From NCBI GenBank assembly GCA_900757505.1, contig CAAEOE010000048.1:1-64000 (forward strand): 64,000 bases of DNA, given 5' to 3'. The position numbers and the translations under genes were made by a program. Positions 26,167 through 34,956 of this stretch are shown here, piece after piece. A model generated the notes under the pieces. It saw only the letters and a list, made by a program, of their open reading frames with translations, searched no databases and was not told where the DNA came from. Every line of letters begins with the position of its first letter. Position 1 is the first letter of the stretch. This DNA comes from an uncultured Collinsella sp. (GTDB taxonomy: Bacteria; Actinomycetota; Coriobacteriia; Coriobacteriales; Coriobacteriaceae).

Positions 26167-27971
26167 AGCCCAACAAAACCACCGCCAGCGACAACACCGA
26201 AAACGGAGCGCACAATATGGTCAAGCTCACTATCGATAATTGCGAGGTCGTGGTACCCGAGCACACCACGATCCTGGACGCAGCCAAGTCCGTCGGCATT
26301 CAGATTCCCACCCTGTGCTATCTGCGCGACCTGAACGAGATCGGCGGCTGCCGCGTGTGCGTGGTCGAGGTTGAGGGCTGCGACCAGCTGGTTGCAGCCT
26401 GCAACAACTACGTGCTCGACGGCATGGTGGTGCACACCAACAGCCCCAAGGCCCGCGAGGCCCGTCGCACCAACGTGCAGCTGCTGCTGTCCCAGCACGA
26501 TTCGCAGTGCACGAGCTGTGTGCGCAGCGGCAACTGCAACCTGCAGACCATCGCCAACGATCTGGGCATTTTCTACCTGCCGTATCAAAAGCACTTGACG
26601 GGCGAGGGCTGGGATTTCGAGTTTCCCATCATCCGCGAAAACGACAAGTGCATTAAATGCATGCGCTGCATCAAGGTGTGCGAGAGCGTGCAGGGCCTAG
26701 GGATTTGGGACCTGACCAACCGCGCCACGCATACCGCCGTGGGTACCCGCGGGCGCGCACCGATCGGCAAGACCGATTGTGTCGCATGCGGCCAGTGCAT
26801 CACGCATTGCCCAACGGGCGCGCTGCGCGAGCGCGACGACACCGAGACCGTGTTCGATGCTCTCGCCGATCCCGACAAGATCGTGCTGGTGCAGATCGCG
26901 CCTGCCGTGCGCAGCGCCTGGGGCGAGGAACTCGGCATCCAGCGCGAGGAGGCCACCGTCGAGCGTCTGGCCTGCGCACTGCGCCGCGTTGGCTTTGAGT
27001 ACGTGTTCGACACCGATTTCTCGGCCGACCTCACCATTATGGAGGAGGGTTCCGAGCTGCTCGAGCGCCTAGGCGCCGCCGCTAAGGGCGAAGGCGACAG
27101 CCGCGGCTGGCCCATGTTTACGAGCTGCTGCCCGGGTTGGGTGCGCTTTGTGAAGGCGCGCTATCCGGAGTTTGTCGACAGCCTGTCCACGTCCAAGTCG
27201 CCGCAGCAGATGTTCGGCGCCATCGCCAAGACATATTACGCCAAGGTGCTGGGCGTTGAGCCTGAGCGCTTGTTCGTGGTGTCCGTGATGCCGTGCACGG
27301 CCAAGAAGGCCGAGTGTGCGCTGCCGAGCATGGTGGGCGAGGACGGCACGCCCAACGTGGACGTTGCGCTGACGGTGCGCGAGATGGTGCGCATGATCCG
27401 CGCGAGCCACGTGAGTGTTGACACGCTGGTCGAGGAGCCGCTCGATACGCCGCTGAGCTTTGGCACGGGCGCGGGTGTGATCTTTGGCGCCACGGGCGGC
27501 GTGATGGAGGCCGCCGTGCGCTCGGCCTATTACCTGGTGACGGGCGAGAACCCCGATGCGGACTTCTTTACTGACGTGCGCGGACTCGAGGGCTGGAAGG
27601 AGGCCGTGGCCGATATCGACGGTACCAAGGTGCGCGTCGCCGTGGCGCACGGGCTGGGCAACGCCGCCCGTCTGCTCGACGCGATTCGCGACGGCCGTGT
27701 GAGCTATGACTTCGTCGAGGTCATGGCGTGCCCGGGCGGCTGCGTCGGTGGCGGCGGTCAGCCCATCCACGACGGCTGCGAGCTGGCGGCCGAGCGCGGC
27801 CAGGTGCTGTGGGGCCTGGATGCCGCTGCGGACATTCGCTTCTCGCACGAGAACCCCGATGTTCAGGCGTGCTACCGCGAGTTTTTGGGCGCGCCGCTCT
27901 CGCCGCTGGCCGAGGAGTTGCTGCATACCGACCATCACGCCTGGTCGATGCCCAACGAGGGGGCGTGCTAG
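26160..27971 (+). CDS. [FeFe] hydrogenase catalytic subunit
   Basis: 603 aa from the ATG at 26160 (GGAGGGAGG upstream); an internal ATG at 26217 is an alternative. The N-terminus has a NuoG-like [2Fe-2S] domain (CYLRDLNEIGGCRVC), a His-Cys3 cluster (HDSQCTSCVRSGNC) and two [4Fe-4S] motifs (CIKCMRCIKVC, CVACGQCITHCP). The H-cluster motifs are all intact: TSCCPGW near 321, MPCTAKKAE near 377, and ACPGGCVGGGGQP near 522. It should produce or oxidise H2 in the cytoplasm. It is translationally coupled to the flavoprotein upstream and followed 2 bp later by an ABC lipoprotein gene. Confidence 0.95.
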   Translation: MVEPNKTTASDNTENGAHNMVKLTIDNCEVVVPEHTTILDAAKSVGIQIPTLCYLRDLNEIGGCRVCVVEVEGCDQLVAACNNYVLDGMVVHTNSPKAREARRTNVQLLLSQHDSQCTSCVRSGNCNLQTIANDLGIFYLPYQKHLTGEGWDFEFPIIRENDKCIKCMRCIKVCESVQGLGIWDLTNRATHTAVGTRGRAPIGKTDCVACGQCITHCPTGALRERDDTETVFDALADPDKIVLVQIAPAVRSAWGEELGIQREEATVERLACALRRVGFEYVFDTDFSADLTIMEEGSELLERLGAAAKGEGDSRGWPMFTSCCPGWVRFVKARYPEFVDSLSTSKSPQQMFGAIAKTYYAKVLGVEPERLFVVSVMPCTAKKAECALPSMVGEDGTPNVDVALTVREMVRMIRASHVSVDTLVEEPLDTPLSFGTGAGVIFGATGGVMEAAVRSAYYLVTGENPDADFFTDVRGLEGWKEAVADIDGTKVRVAVAHGLGNAARLLDAIRDGRVSYDFVEVMACPGGCVGGGGQPIHDGCELAAERGQVLWGLDAAADIRFSHENPDVQACYREFLGAPLSPLAEELLHTDHHAWSMPNEGAC

Positions 27972-27973
27972 CC

Positions 27974-29032
27974 ATGCGTGCGTTTGATGTTGAGATGACG
28001 CGCCGGGGATTTGCCTCGGCGCTTGCTGCGGGCGCGTTGTCACTCGCGCTTGCTGGTTGTGGTGGTGGAGCTGCGGGGGCCGGGTCTGCTGCGGGGTCGG
28101 CTGCCGGGTCTGCCGCTGACGGTGCCGCTGCCGGGCCGGTTGAGGTACACGTCGCCTCGCTCAAGGGTCCGACGTCGATCGGTCTGGTGCAGTTTATGGA
28201 CCAGGCGGCCGACGGTGCCACGGACAACGAGTTCGACTTTGCGATCAGCGCCGCAGCCGACGAGATCGTGCCCAAGGTGATTCAGGGCGATGTCGATATC
28301 GCCCTGGTGCCCGCCAACGTGGCGAGCGTGCTCTACAACAAGACCGAGGGCGCGGTGCAGGTCATCGACATCAACACACTGGGCGTGCTGAACGTTGTGA
28401 CGGACGACGCGAGTGTGGCCTCGTTTGGCGATCTGGCGGGCCATACCGTCTATATGACGGGCAAGGGCACCACGCCGGAGTACGTCATGAACTACCTGTT
28501 GGAGCGCGCGGGCCTGACCGGCCAGGTGACGCTCGAGTTTAAGAGCGAGCCCACCGAGGTGCTGTCGGCCCTGCTTGCCGACCCGTCCGCCGTGGGCGTG
28601 CTGCCGGAGCCGTTCAAGACCGCTGCCATCGCCAAGAGCGAAGGTAAGCTGTCGGCGCCGGTAAGCCTGACCGATGTGTGGGACGAGCTGGCAGGTGACA
28701 CAGGCTCGCGCTTGCTGACGGGCGTGACCGTGGTGCGCCGCGCGTTTGCCGAGGAACATCCCGAGGCCGTGGCGGAGTTCTTGAGCTGCCATGCGGCGAG
28801 CGTTAAGGCTGTCAATGCGGCGCCGGCAGACTGGGCGCAGGCCGTGGTCGATGCCGGCATCGTGGACAACGCCAAGATCGCCGAGAAGGCGATTCCCGGG
28901 TGCATGCTTGTGTGCCAGACGGGCAAGGATATGAAGGCGGCGCTTAGCGGGTATCTGCAGGTGCTGTCCGACGCGGACGCGAGCGCCGTGGGTGGTAAAC
29001 TTCCGGCTGACGATTTCTACTACATGGAGTAG
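27974..29032 (+). CDS. ABC transporter substrate-binding lipoprotein (SsuA/NMT1-like)
   Basis: 352 aa. The signal is a lipoprotein type with lipobox LALAGC (Cys29), preceded by TRRGF, which resembles a twin-arginine motif, and followed by a Gly/Ala/Ser linker. The mature part is a periplasmic-binding fold of the SsuA/ThiY/NMT1 group (GPTSIGLVQFMDQ, VDIALVPANVASVLYNK, GTTPEYVMNYLLERAGL). It would capture a small solute outside the membrane for the fused permease-ATPase encoded 3 bp downstream. Substrate unknown; linkage to a hydrogenase operon is notable. Confidence 0.9.
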   Translation: MRAFDVEMTRRGFASALAAGALSLALAGCGGGAAGAGSAAGSAAGSAADGAAAGPVEVHVASLKGPTSIGLVQFMDQAADGATDNEFDFAISAAADEIVPKVIQGDVDIALVPANVASVLYNKTEGAVQVIDINTLGVLNVVTDDASVASFGDLAGHTVYMTGKGTTPEYVMNYLLERAGLTGQVTLEFKSEPTEVLSALLADPSAVGVLPEPFKTAAIAKSEGKLSAPVSLTDVWDELAGDTGSRLLTGVTVVRRAFAEEHPEAVAEFLSCHAASVKAVNAAPADWAQAVVDAGIVDNAKIAEKAIPGCMLVCQTGKDMKAALSGYLQVLSDADASAVGGKLPADDFYYME

Positions 29033-29035
29033 CCC

Positions 29036-30400
29036 GTGCGTGCGTTTGCTCGACAAATGACGGAGCGTATGAAGGCGGTGGCGGCAGCAGGTGCCGTCGC
29101 CGCCTTTTGGCTTGCCGTGTGGGCGCTGGCGGCGGCGCTGGTGGCGCAGCCGTTGATCTTGCCGGGACCGGGTGCTGTTGCCTTGGCGCTGCTACGCCTG
29201 GTGTGCGATGGCGATACCTGGGCGATTTTGGCGGGCTCGGGTGCGCGGATACTGGGCGGGCTGGCGCTTGCCGCGGTGTGCGGCGGCGTGCTGGCGGGAG
29301 TCTCGGTGCGGTCGCGGACGTTCTCCCGCCTGGTGGCGCCGGCGCTGTCGTTTGTAAAGGCGACGCCGGTCGCCTGCGTGGTGGTCCTGCTGCTCATTTG
29401 GCTGGGGTCGGCGCGCGTGAGTATCGCCGCAGTCTTTTTGATGGCACTGCCGGGCGTGTATTTCTCACTGGTCGAGGGCTTGACGCAAGCGGATAAGCCG
29501 CTGGAGCAGATGTTTCGTCTGCATGGCGTGCGGGGCTGGCGACTGTTTTGTGCCCACACCTGGCGCGAAGTCCTGCCGTTTGCGCTTTCGTGCGCCCGCG
29601 CCGTGATTGGCATGAGCTGGAAGGCCGGCGTGGCGGCGGAGCTGATCGGCATGGCGGCGGGCACCGTGGGCGAGCGCATCTATCAGGCGAAGCTGCTCAT
29701 CGAGACGGCTGACCTGCTGGCGTGGACCGTGTTGGTCGTGGCGGCATCGTGGGCGTGCGAGCGCGTGCTGGTGTGGCTGCTGCGGGCTTCGGGGCCCGCA
29801 GCATGGCGTGCTGCTGTGCGGGCGCATGGGCGTGCGGGCGGCTCTGCTGGCGGCGGGGCTCCTGCGGAGCTTGCGTTCGCCGTGGGCGATCGCGCTCCCT
29901 GGGCGCCGGCGCTCGACGGACTGGTACTTCGCGTGCCCGCCGGTGGGCGTACCTGCGTGATGGGCGCCTCGGGTGCGGGCAAGTCGACGCTCCTTGCCCT
30001 TGCGGCGGGGGAGTGCGCGCCGTGCTCCATGGTGTTTCAGGATGTGCGCCTGGTCGAGGACGTTTCTGCCCTGGATAACGTACTGGTGTGTGCCGACGCG
30101 CGCGTGGATGCCTCGAGTGCCACAGCCCTGCTGCGCCTGCTGGTGCCGGGGGTCGATGTGCATGCCCGCGTAGCCGAGCTCTCGGGCGGGCAGCGCCGTC
30201 GTGTCGAGATTGCCCGCGCCCTGCTGTGTGGCGGTTGCGCCGTTATTCTGGATGAGCCCTTTACCGGCCTGGACGCCTCCGCGCGCGATGCGACGGCCGA
30301 GGCTGTACTCGACCTGCTCGAAGGTCGCATGCTCCTGCTTGCCACGCACGATGTCGCCGACGCTCAGGCCCTCGATATCTCGGATATCATCACGCTCTAA
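29036..30400 (+). CDS. ABC transporter permease-ATPase fusion
   Basis: 454 aa, GTG start with GGAG from the preceding gene's end. Residues 1-255 are an SsuC/TauC-like permease with about six membrane segments and an EAA-type loop (EQMFRLHGVRGWRLF...ELIG). After a Gly/Ala linker, residues 275-454 are a complete ATPase: Walker A GASGAGKST (near 311), Q-loop VFQDVRL, signature LSGGQRRR (near 382), Walker B AVILDEPF and His in ATHD. Fusing both subunits in one chain is uncommon for this importer class. The ATPase half is short for the family. It is the last gene of the hydrogenase operon. Confidence 0.88.
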   Translation: MRAFARQMTERMKAVAAAGAVAAFWLAVWALAAALVAQPLILPGPGAVALALLRLVCDGDTWAILAGSGARILGGLALAAVCGGVLAGVSVRSRTFSRLVAPALSFVKATPVACVVVLLLIWLGSARVSIAAVFLMALPGVYFSLVEGLTQADKPLEQMFRLHGVRGWRLFCAHTWREVLPFALSCARAVIGMSWKAGVAAELIGMAAGTVGERIYQAKLLIETADLLAWTVLVVAASWACERVLVWLLRASGPAAWRAAVRAHGRAGGSAGGGAPAELAFAVGDRAPWAPALDGLVLRVPAGGRTCVMGASGAGKSTLLALAAGECAPCSMVFQDVRLVEDVSALDNVLVCADARVDASSATALLRLLVPGVDVHARVAELSGGQRRRVEIARALLCGGCAVILDEPFTGLDASARDATAEAVLDLLEGRMLLLATHDVADAQALDISDIITL

Positions 30401-30484
30401 AAGCCATTTCAGGCGCTAACTCAACAATAAAATGATTCGTTTTCTTCTGTCTCCATGGGGTCGGGTATGGTATTCTATCTACGG

Positions 30485-30513
30485 GGTAATACTTAGGAAT
30501 ACCAAGTAATACC
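30485..30513. promoter_or_regulatory. Putative operator: GGTAATACTT..AAGTAATACC
   Basis: An imperfect palindrome with the related half-site GGAATACC in its centre, in the 226-bp gap before the ribbon-helix-helix gene. RelB/DinJ-type proteins usually repress their own promoter through such sites. Prediction by position and symmetry. Confidence 0.45.
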
Positions 30514-30626
30514 AACGCCGTAGAACAAACTCCAGATGCGGGCCAATCGGGTTGCCTTCACAGCCCGTCGCCCAGCCGCGTGGCCCGCATCCATCCGCAC
30601 CACCGTCGTTTCAAGAAGGAAGCGCC

Positions 30627-30830
30627 ATGGCAGAACACATGACCCCGGTTGTCGCGAAGGTTTTGCCCGAGGAAAAGGCGGCCTTCGCGGCGGCAACCCA
30701 GCTCGTGGGCACCACGCCGTCCAACGCCATCCGCATGTTCATCGCCGCTTTCAATCGCTGTGGCACCTTCCCGTTCGACATCTCGCCGAGCGGGGCTTTT
30801 GGCGCTGCGCCCGATTCTCATCAACAATGA
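30627..30830 (+). CDS. RelB/DinJ-like ribbon-helix-helix protein, no toxin partner
   Basis: 67 aa from the ATG at 30627 (AAGGAAG upstream). The sequence VAKVLPEEKAAFAAATQLVGTTPSNAIRMFIAAFNRCGTFPF follows the RelB/DinJ pattern of a short beta strand, two helices and a terminal PFD segment. No RelE/YafQ-like toxin follows; instead a family-D-like fragment and a CPBP protease gene come next. It may be a solitary antitoxin remnant or a self-standing transcriptional regulator. It ends in a polar tail, DSHQQ. Confidence 0.72.
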   Translation: MAEHMTPVVAKVLPEEKAAFAAATQLVGTTPSNAIRMFIAAFNRCGTFPFDISPSGAFGAAPDSHQQ

Positions 30831-30864
30831 CTGTCCCCAAGTGCCGGGTTTTGAGGAGGTTGGC

Positions 30865-31776
30865 ATGCTCAATGCGATGGCGTGGTCGCTTGCCTGTTTT
30901 GGTGTTGTTGCTGCCGATATTGCCCTGGGCATGGTTTTGTTCTCCGCGCTGGACATCGTGTCGGCGCTGACGGGTTTCCCGATCGACAACCTCGATATTC
31001 AATGGTTTCAAGCCGCCGCTCAGACGGCGTCGTTTTTGATGGCGCTGCTGTGGTGGCGCTACCTGTGGCCCCGCTCTTTCATGGCGCGCCGGCAAGGTGA
31101 GTGCCCACTCGGCGGGGGAGCAAATGCTGCATGGAAGTGCATCGCCTGCGTTGTCGTGATCGGCCTATCCATGCAGGTGGTCATTAGCTACCTATGCGAC
31201 GGCGTGCTGTCGCTGCTGCCCGAGGTCGCGGCAGACTATAGCGAGCTCGTCGAGGAAACGGGCATGGGCGATACCGGCCTTCTTGCCGTCCTGACCACGG
31301 TGCTCGGCGCGCCGTTTTGCGAGGAACTGCTGGTGCGCGGCATCATCTTTGAGTTTTCGCTGCGCGCGTTTAATCCACAGTGCCGTTCGCTCTGGAAGCG
31401 CCGGCGCCGCGCGAACGCGCAGGACGGCGCCATAGTGCCCTGGGCGGCCCCAAGCACGTGGGGTATCGCCGCGGCAATCGTGCTGCAGGCGGCCATCTTT
31501 GGCTTTATGCATATGAACTGGGTGCAGGGCTGCTATGCGGGCGCTGCCGCCCTCATTTTTGGTTGGGTGCTCGTGACGACCGGAAAGCTCCGCTACACGA
31601 TCTTGCTGCACTTTGCCTTTAATGCCGGGTCGTATCTCATGACGTTGCTCTGGTTTGTGAACACGCCGTTCGACGTTGTGGTCACGGTTGGCATCGCCGG
31701 CGTCATCCTCGTTGAGGCAATGCGCTCGCTGCGCCATGCGTGTGGGATGGACGCAGCGAGTGCACCACTGCCCTAG
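30865..31776 (+). CDS. CPBP-family intramembrane glutamic endopeptidase
   Basis: 303 aa from the ATG at 30865 (GAGGAGG upstream). About eight membrane segments. The CAAX protease/bacteriocin-processing (CPBP, Abi) signature is present: EELLVRGIIF near residue 153, then GFMHMNW and FAFNAGSYL for the later histidine/asparagine motifs. Members cleave membrane-embedded substrates or confer bacteriocin self-immunity; the target here is unknown. The last 4 bp overlap the convergent YgiQ gene. A loop between two segments is basic (KRRRRAN). Confidence 0.88.
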   Translation: MLNAMAWSLACFGVVAADIALGMVLFSALDIVSALTGFPIDNLDIQWFQAAAQTASFLMALLWWRYLWPRSFMARRQGECPLGGGANAAWKCIACVVVIGLSMQVVISYLCDGVLSLLPEVAADYSELVEETGMGDTGLLAVLTTVLGAPFCEELLVRGIIFEFSLRAFNPQCRSLWKRRRRANAQDGAIVPWAAPSTWGIAAAIVLQAAIFGFMHMNWVQGCYAGAAALIFGWVLVTTGKLRYTILLHFAFNAGSYLMTLLWFVNTPFDVVVTVGIAGVILVEAMRSLRHACGMDAASAPLP

Positions 31777-33920
31777 TTGCGACGTCCGCCGCCGTTGGCG
31801 CCCTGGCGCCCCTGTGCCGCGCGATTGCGACCGGCAGTGTTCTGCGCGCGGGACATACCGCCGTATCCCTTGCTGCCCTTAGACCCCTTGCCGGCACCAC
31901 CAGCGCCACCGTGGGCCTTGCCGCCCTTCTTGCCGGTCCCATGTCCGCCGCCAGCAGACGTCTCGCCCGGGCGCGGCGGTACGGGACGGATCAGGCAATG
32001 CTTGGTGTAGCCGATCAGATCTCGGCGGCCGGCCTTTTCCAGCGCCTCGCGCACAAGCTTGTAGTTCTCGGGCTTGCGGTATTGGATGAGCGCACGCTGC
32101 ATGGCCTTTTCGTGTGGGTCGCGCGCCACGTAGATCGGCTGCATGGTGCGCGGATCCACGCCAGTGTAGTACATGCAGGTCGACATGGTGGACGGCGTGG
32201 GGTAGAAGTCCTGCACCTGCTCGGGCATGTAGCCCATGTCGCGCACGGCTTCGGCAAGGTCCACGGCTTCCTTCATCGTCGAGCCGGGGTGGCTCGAGAT
32301 CAGATACGGCACCACGTACTGCTTGAGTCCGTACTCGCGGTTCAAGCGTTCAAATTTACGGCAGAATGCGTCGTAGACAGCTCGGCTCGGCTTGCCCATC
32401 ACGGACAGTACCGCGTCGCTCACGTGCTCGGGCGCTACGCGCAGCTGGCCCGAGACATGGTGTTCCAGCAGCTCGCGTAAAAACTCGTCCGAGGCATCGG
32501 CCATGGTGTAGTCAAAACGGATGCCGCTGCGCACGAAGACCTTCTTGACGCCCGGCAGCTGGCGCAGGTCGCGCAACAGCTGCGTGTAGCCGCTTTCGTC
32601 GACCACCATGTTCTTGCATACACTCGGCCACAGACAGCGCTTGTTCTTGCACACACCGTGCTTGAGCTGCTTGTCGCAGGCGGGGCGGCTAAAGTTGGCC
32701 GTCGGTCCACCCACGTCGTTGATGTAGCCCTTAAACTCGGGATCGCGCGTGAGCAGCTCGGCCTCGCGCATGATCGAGTCGTGGCTGCGCATCTGCAACA
32801 CGCGGCCCTGGTGGAAGGTGAGCGCGCAAAACGAGCACTCGCCAAAACAGCCGCGGTTGGAGCTAATGGAAAACTTGATCTCAGCAAAGGCCGGCACGCC
32901 GCCTGCGGCATCGTAGTCGGGATGCCAATCGCGTGCGTAGGGGAGCTCGGCAACCTCGTCCATCTCGTCGGTGGTGAGTGTTGCCGACGGCGGGTTCTGC
33001 ACCACGTACACGCTGTTGGGATATGGCTCTACCAGGCGATGCCCGGTGATGGGGTCCATATTCTGCTGCTGCACGTTAAAGCTGCGGGCGTAGTTGAGCT
33101 TGTCGGCGGCAAGGTCGTCCCAGCTGGGCAGCAGGTCGTAGTCGTAGACCTCGTCGAGCGAGCTGGTGCGGTAGACGGTGCCATTGATATAGGTGATCTG
33201 ATCGACGGGCAGCCCCGCGTCGAGCGCGTCGGCGATCTCAACGATCGCGTGCTCGCCCATGCCGTAGATGAGGATGTCGGCGCCCGAGTCGAGCAGCACC
33301 GAGCGCTTGAGCTTGTCCTGCCAGTAGTCGTAGTGGGCCAGGCGACGCAGGCTTGCCTCGATGCCACCGATAATGATGGGGGCGTCCTTAAACGTCTGGC
33401 GGATGAGGTTGCCGTAGACCGTGACGGCGCGATTGGGACGGCGCCCCTCCTCGCCACCGGGGGTATAGGCGTCGGTGTGGCGGCGATGCTTGGTCACCGA
33501 ATAGTGGTTGACCATGGAGTCCATGTTGCCGGCACTGACGAGAAAGCCTAGGCGCGGCTCGCCGAGCACGGTGATGCTGGCGGGGTCGGTCCAGTCGGGT
33601 TGGCAGATGATGCCCACTTTGTAGCCGTGCGCGTCGAGGACGCGGCTGATGATGGCCATGCCAAAGCTGGGATGGTCCACGTAGGCGTCGCCGCAGATGT
33701 AGACAAAGTCGCACTGGTCCCAGCCGCGTGCATCCATGTCGGCTCGACTGACGGGGAGGAATTTATCGCGGCTCGGACGCCAGGGGCGGACGGGCGTCGC
33801 TTGGGAATGCTTGGTGCGGGCGACCGTGGCCTGCGCCTTACCGCCGCGCTTTTGCTGCTGGACCTGTTTGCCCTGCTGACTGCGCTGGTTGTTCTGAGCG
33901 TGCTGAGGCTTTTTTGCCAC
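31773..33920 (-). CDS. YgiQ-family radical SAM protein
   Basis: 715 aa from a GTG at 33920 with GGGAGG upstream; a longer frame exists but lacks a start signal. An N-terminal Gln/Lys-rich tail leads into a cobalamin-binding-like domain (VYICGDAYVDHPSFGMAII), then the radical SAM motif CFGECSFC near 356 and further conserved CDKQLKHGVCKNKRC. The C-terminus is a Gly/Lys/Arg-rich tail. Widespread in bacteria, with no firmly known reaction. Divergent from the DUF1275 gene and convergent with the CPBP gene. Confidence 0.9.
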   Translation of the reverse strand: MAKKPQHAQNNQRSQQGKQVQQQKRGGKAQATVARTKHSQATPVRPWRPSRDKFLPVSRADMDARGWDQCDFVYICGDAYVDHPSFGMAIISRVLDAHGYKVGIICQPDWTDPASITVLGEPRLGFLVSAGNMDSMVNHYSVTKHRRHTDAYTPGGEEGRRPNRAVTVYGNLIRQTFKDAPIIIGGIEASLRRLAHYDYWQDKLKRSVLLDSGADILIYGMGEHAIVEIADALDAGLPVDQITYINGTVYRTSSLDEVYDYDLLPSWDDLAADKLNYARSFNVQQQNMDPITGHRLVEPYPNSVYVVQNPPSATLTTDEMDEVAELPYARDWHPDYDAAGGVPAFAEIKFSISSNRGCFGECSFCALTFHQGRVLQMRSHDSIMREAELLTRDPEFKGYINDVGGPTANFSRPACDKQLKHGVCKNKRCLWPSVCKNMVVDESGYTQLLRDLRQLPGVKKVFVRSGIRFDYTMADASDEFLRELLEHHVSGQLRVAPEHVSDAVLSVMGKPSRAVYDAFCRKFERLNREYGLKQYVVPYLISSHPGSTMKEAVDLAEAVRDMGYMPEQVQDFYPTPSTMSTCMYYTGVDPRTMQPIYVARDPHEKAMQRALIQYRKPENYKLVREALEKAGRRDLIGYTKHCLIRPVPPRPGETSAGGGHGTGKKGGKAHGGAGGAGKGSKGSKGYGGMSRAQNTAGRNRAAQGRQGANGGGRRN

Positions 33921-33957
33921 GATCCCTCCCGGTGTTTGTATGCTGCATGTAATTGTA

Positions 33958-33992
33958 ACCAGTCTTTTTGGGGCGGGGCTAAAAAGACTGGT
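33958..33992. repeat. Hairpin ACCAGTCTTTTT/AAAAAGACTGGT
   Basis: Twelve-base perfect arms around the G-rich loop GGGGCGGGGCT, located 40 bp upstream of the YgiQ start. The T-run is inside the stem in both directions, so it could act as a terminator or an mRNA structure in the YgiQ leader. Confidence 0.6.
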
Positions 33993-34188
33993 GGAGTACA
34001 CGAGCCGGCGGATCGGCGTGTCGATGCGGGTGCCGGCGCCGCGCCCGCTGTTTGTTTCCAGACTGTGTATCTACGCGTTGGAGAACCCGTCTCGCGCGCA
34101 CGCCATGTTGTCAATGGGTTACAGTATGAACGGCGGCTATGTTTCCGCCAACGCACGAGAGAGTCGTCAACAAGGAGGATGCACGACG

Positions 34189-34905
34189 ATGCAGCGTGCC
34201 AAACAGATATCGGAGTCTATTGAGCTGGGCATCATCTTGGCGCTCGCCGGTGGCTTTATGGACGTGTATTCGTACATTGGGCGCGACCATGTTTTCGCCA
34301 ACGCGCAGACAGGCAACATCCTGCTCGTGGGCGTGAGCATCTCGGAGGGCAACTGGGCACTTGCGGGGCGCTACTTCTTCCCTGTGGTGTCGTTTGCCGT
34401 GGGTATTATGCTTGCCGATCTGGTACACGAGCGGTTTGGCAGCGTGATCCACTGGCGTCAGGTGACGGTGTTCTTTGAAGCCGTCATCTTGCTGGGCGTG
34501 AGCTTTATCCCGGGCGGCAATTTCAACCTGCTCGCCAACTGCCTCACCTCATTTGCCTGCGGCATGCAGGTCGAGAGCTTCCGCAAGATCCACGGTCACG
34601 GCATCGCTACGACCATGTGCATCGGCAACTTACGCAACGCGCTGCAAAACGTGGACGATTACATCATCACCCACAGGCGCGGCTTTTTGGAAAACGGCCT
34701 GCTGTACTTTGGCGTGATCTTTATCTTTGTGTTTGGCGCCGTGCTGGGCAACTGGTGTATTGAGCGCATGGGGCTGCACGCCATCGTCGTGGCGAGTTTG
34801 CTGCTGTTTGTCGCGTTTGCCATCATGTTCATCGACCGCGAGCGCGACTTGCGCTTACGCTGGAAGGTTGCGGCCGAGGCTTGGAAAGAGGGCTGCCGAA
34901 AGTAA
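34189..34905 (+). CDS. DUF1275 (YoaK-like) membrane protein
   Basis: 238 aa. The ATG at 34189 lies 10 nt after AGGAGG; an out-of-frame ATG sits closer. Six or so membrane segments and the family motifs GGFMDVYSYI near the N-terminus, NAQTGNILLVGV and FACGMQ match DUF1275. Function is not established; a transporter-like role is often suggested. The last ten residues are charged. A strong hairpin follows the stop. Confidence 0.85.
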   Translation: MQRAKQISESIELGIILALAGGFMDVYSYIGRDHVFANAQTGNILLVGVSISEGNWALAGRYFFPVVSFAVGIMLADLVHERFGSVIHWRQVTVFFEAVILLGVSFIPGGNFNLLANCLTSFACGMQVESFRKIHGHGIATTMCIGNLRNALQNVDDYIITHRRGFLENGLLYFGVIFIFVFGAVLGNWCIERMGLHAIVVASLLLFVAFAIMFIDRERDLRLRWKVAAEAWKEGCRK

Positions 34906-34910
34906 CCGAA

Positions 34911-34946
34911 TGCGGCAAAGGGGCTGTCCCTTTGCCGCAATATTTT
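34911..34946 (+). terminator. Terminator hairpin of the AAAGGGG..CCCTTT type
   Basis: TGCGGCAAAGGG and CCCTTTGCCGCA form a stem with loop GCTGT, followed by ATATTTTTC. Its core resembles the hairpin at 3909-3933. Confidence 0.8.
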
Positions 34947-34956
34947 TCATCATGTG

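Noticed and set aside
30627..31776. Toxin-antitoxin pair
   Set aside because: The gene after the RelB/DinJ-like protein is a 303-aa CPBP membrane protease with the EELLVRG motif, not a RelE-type toxin.
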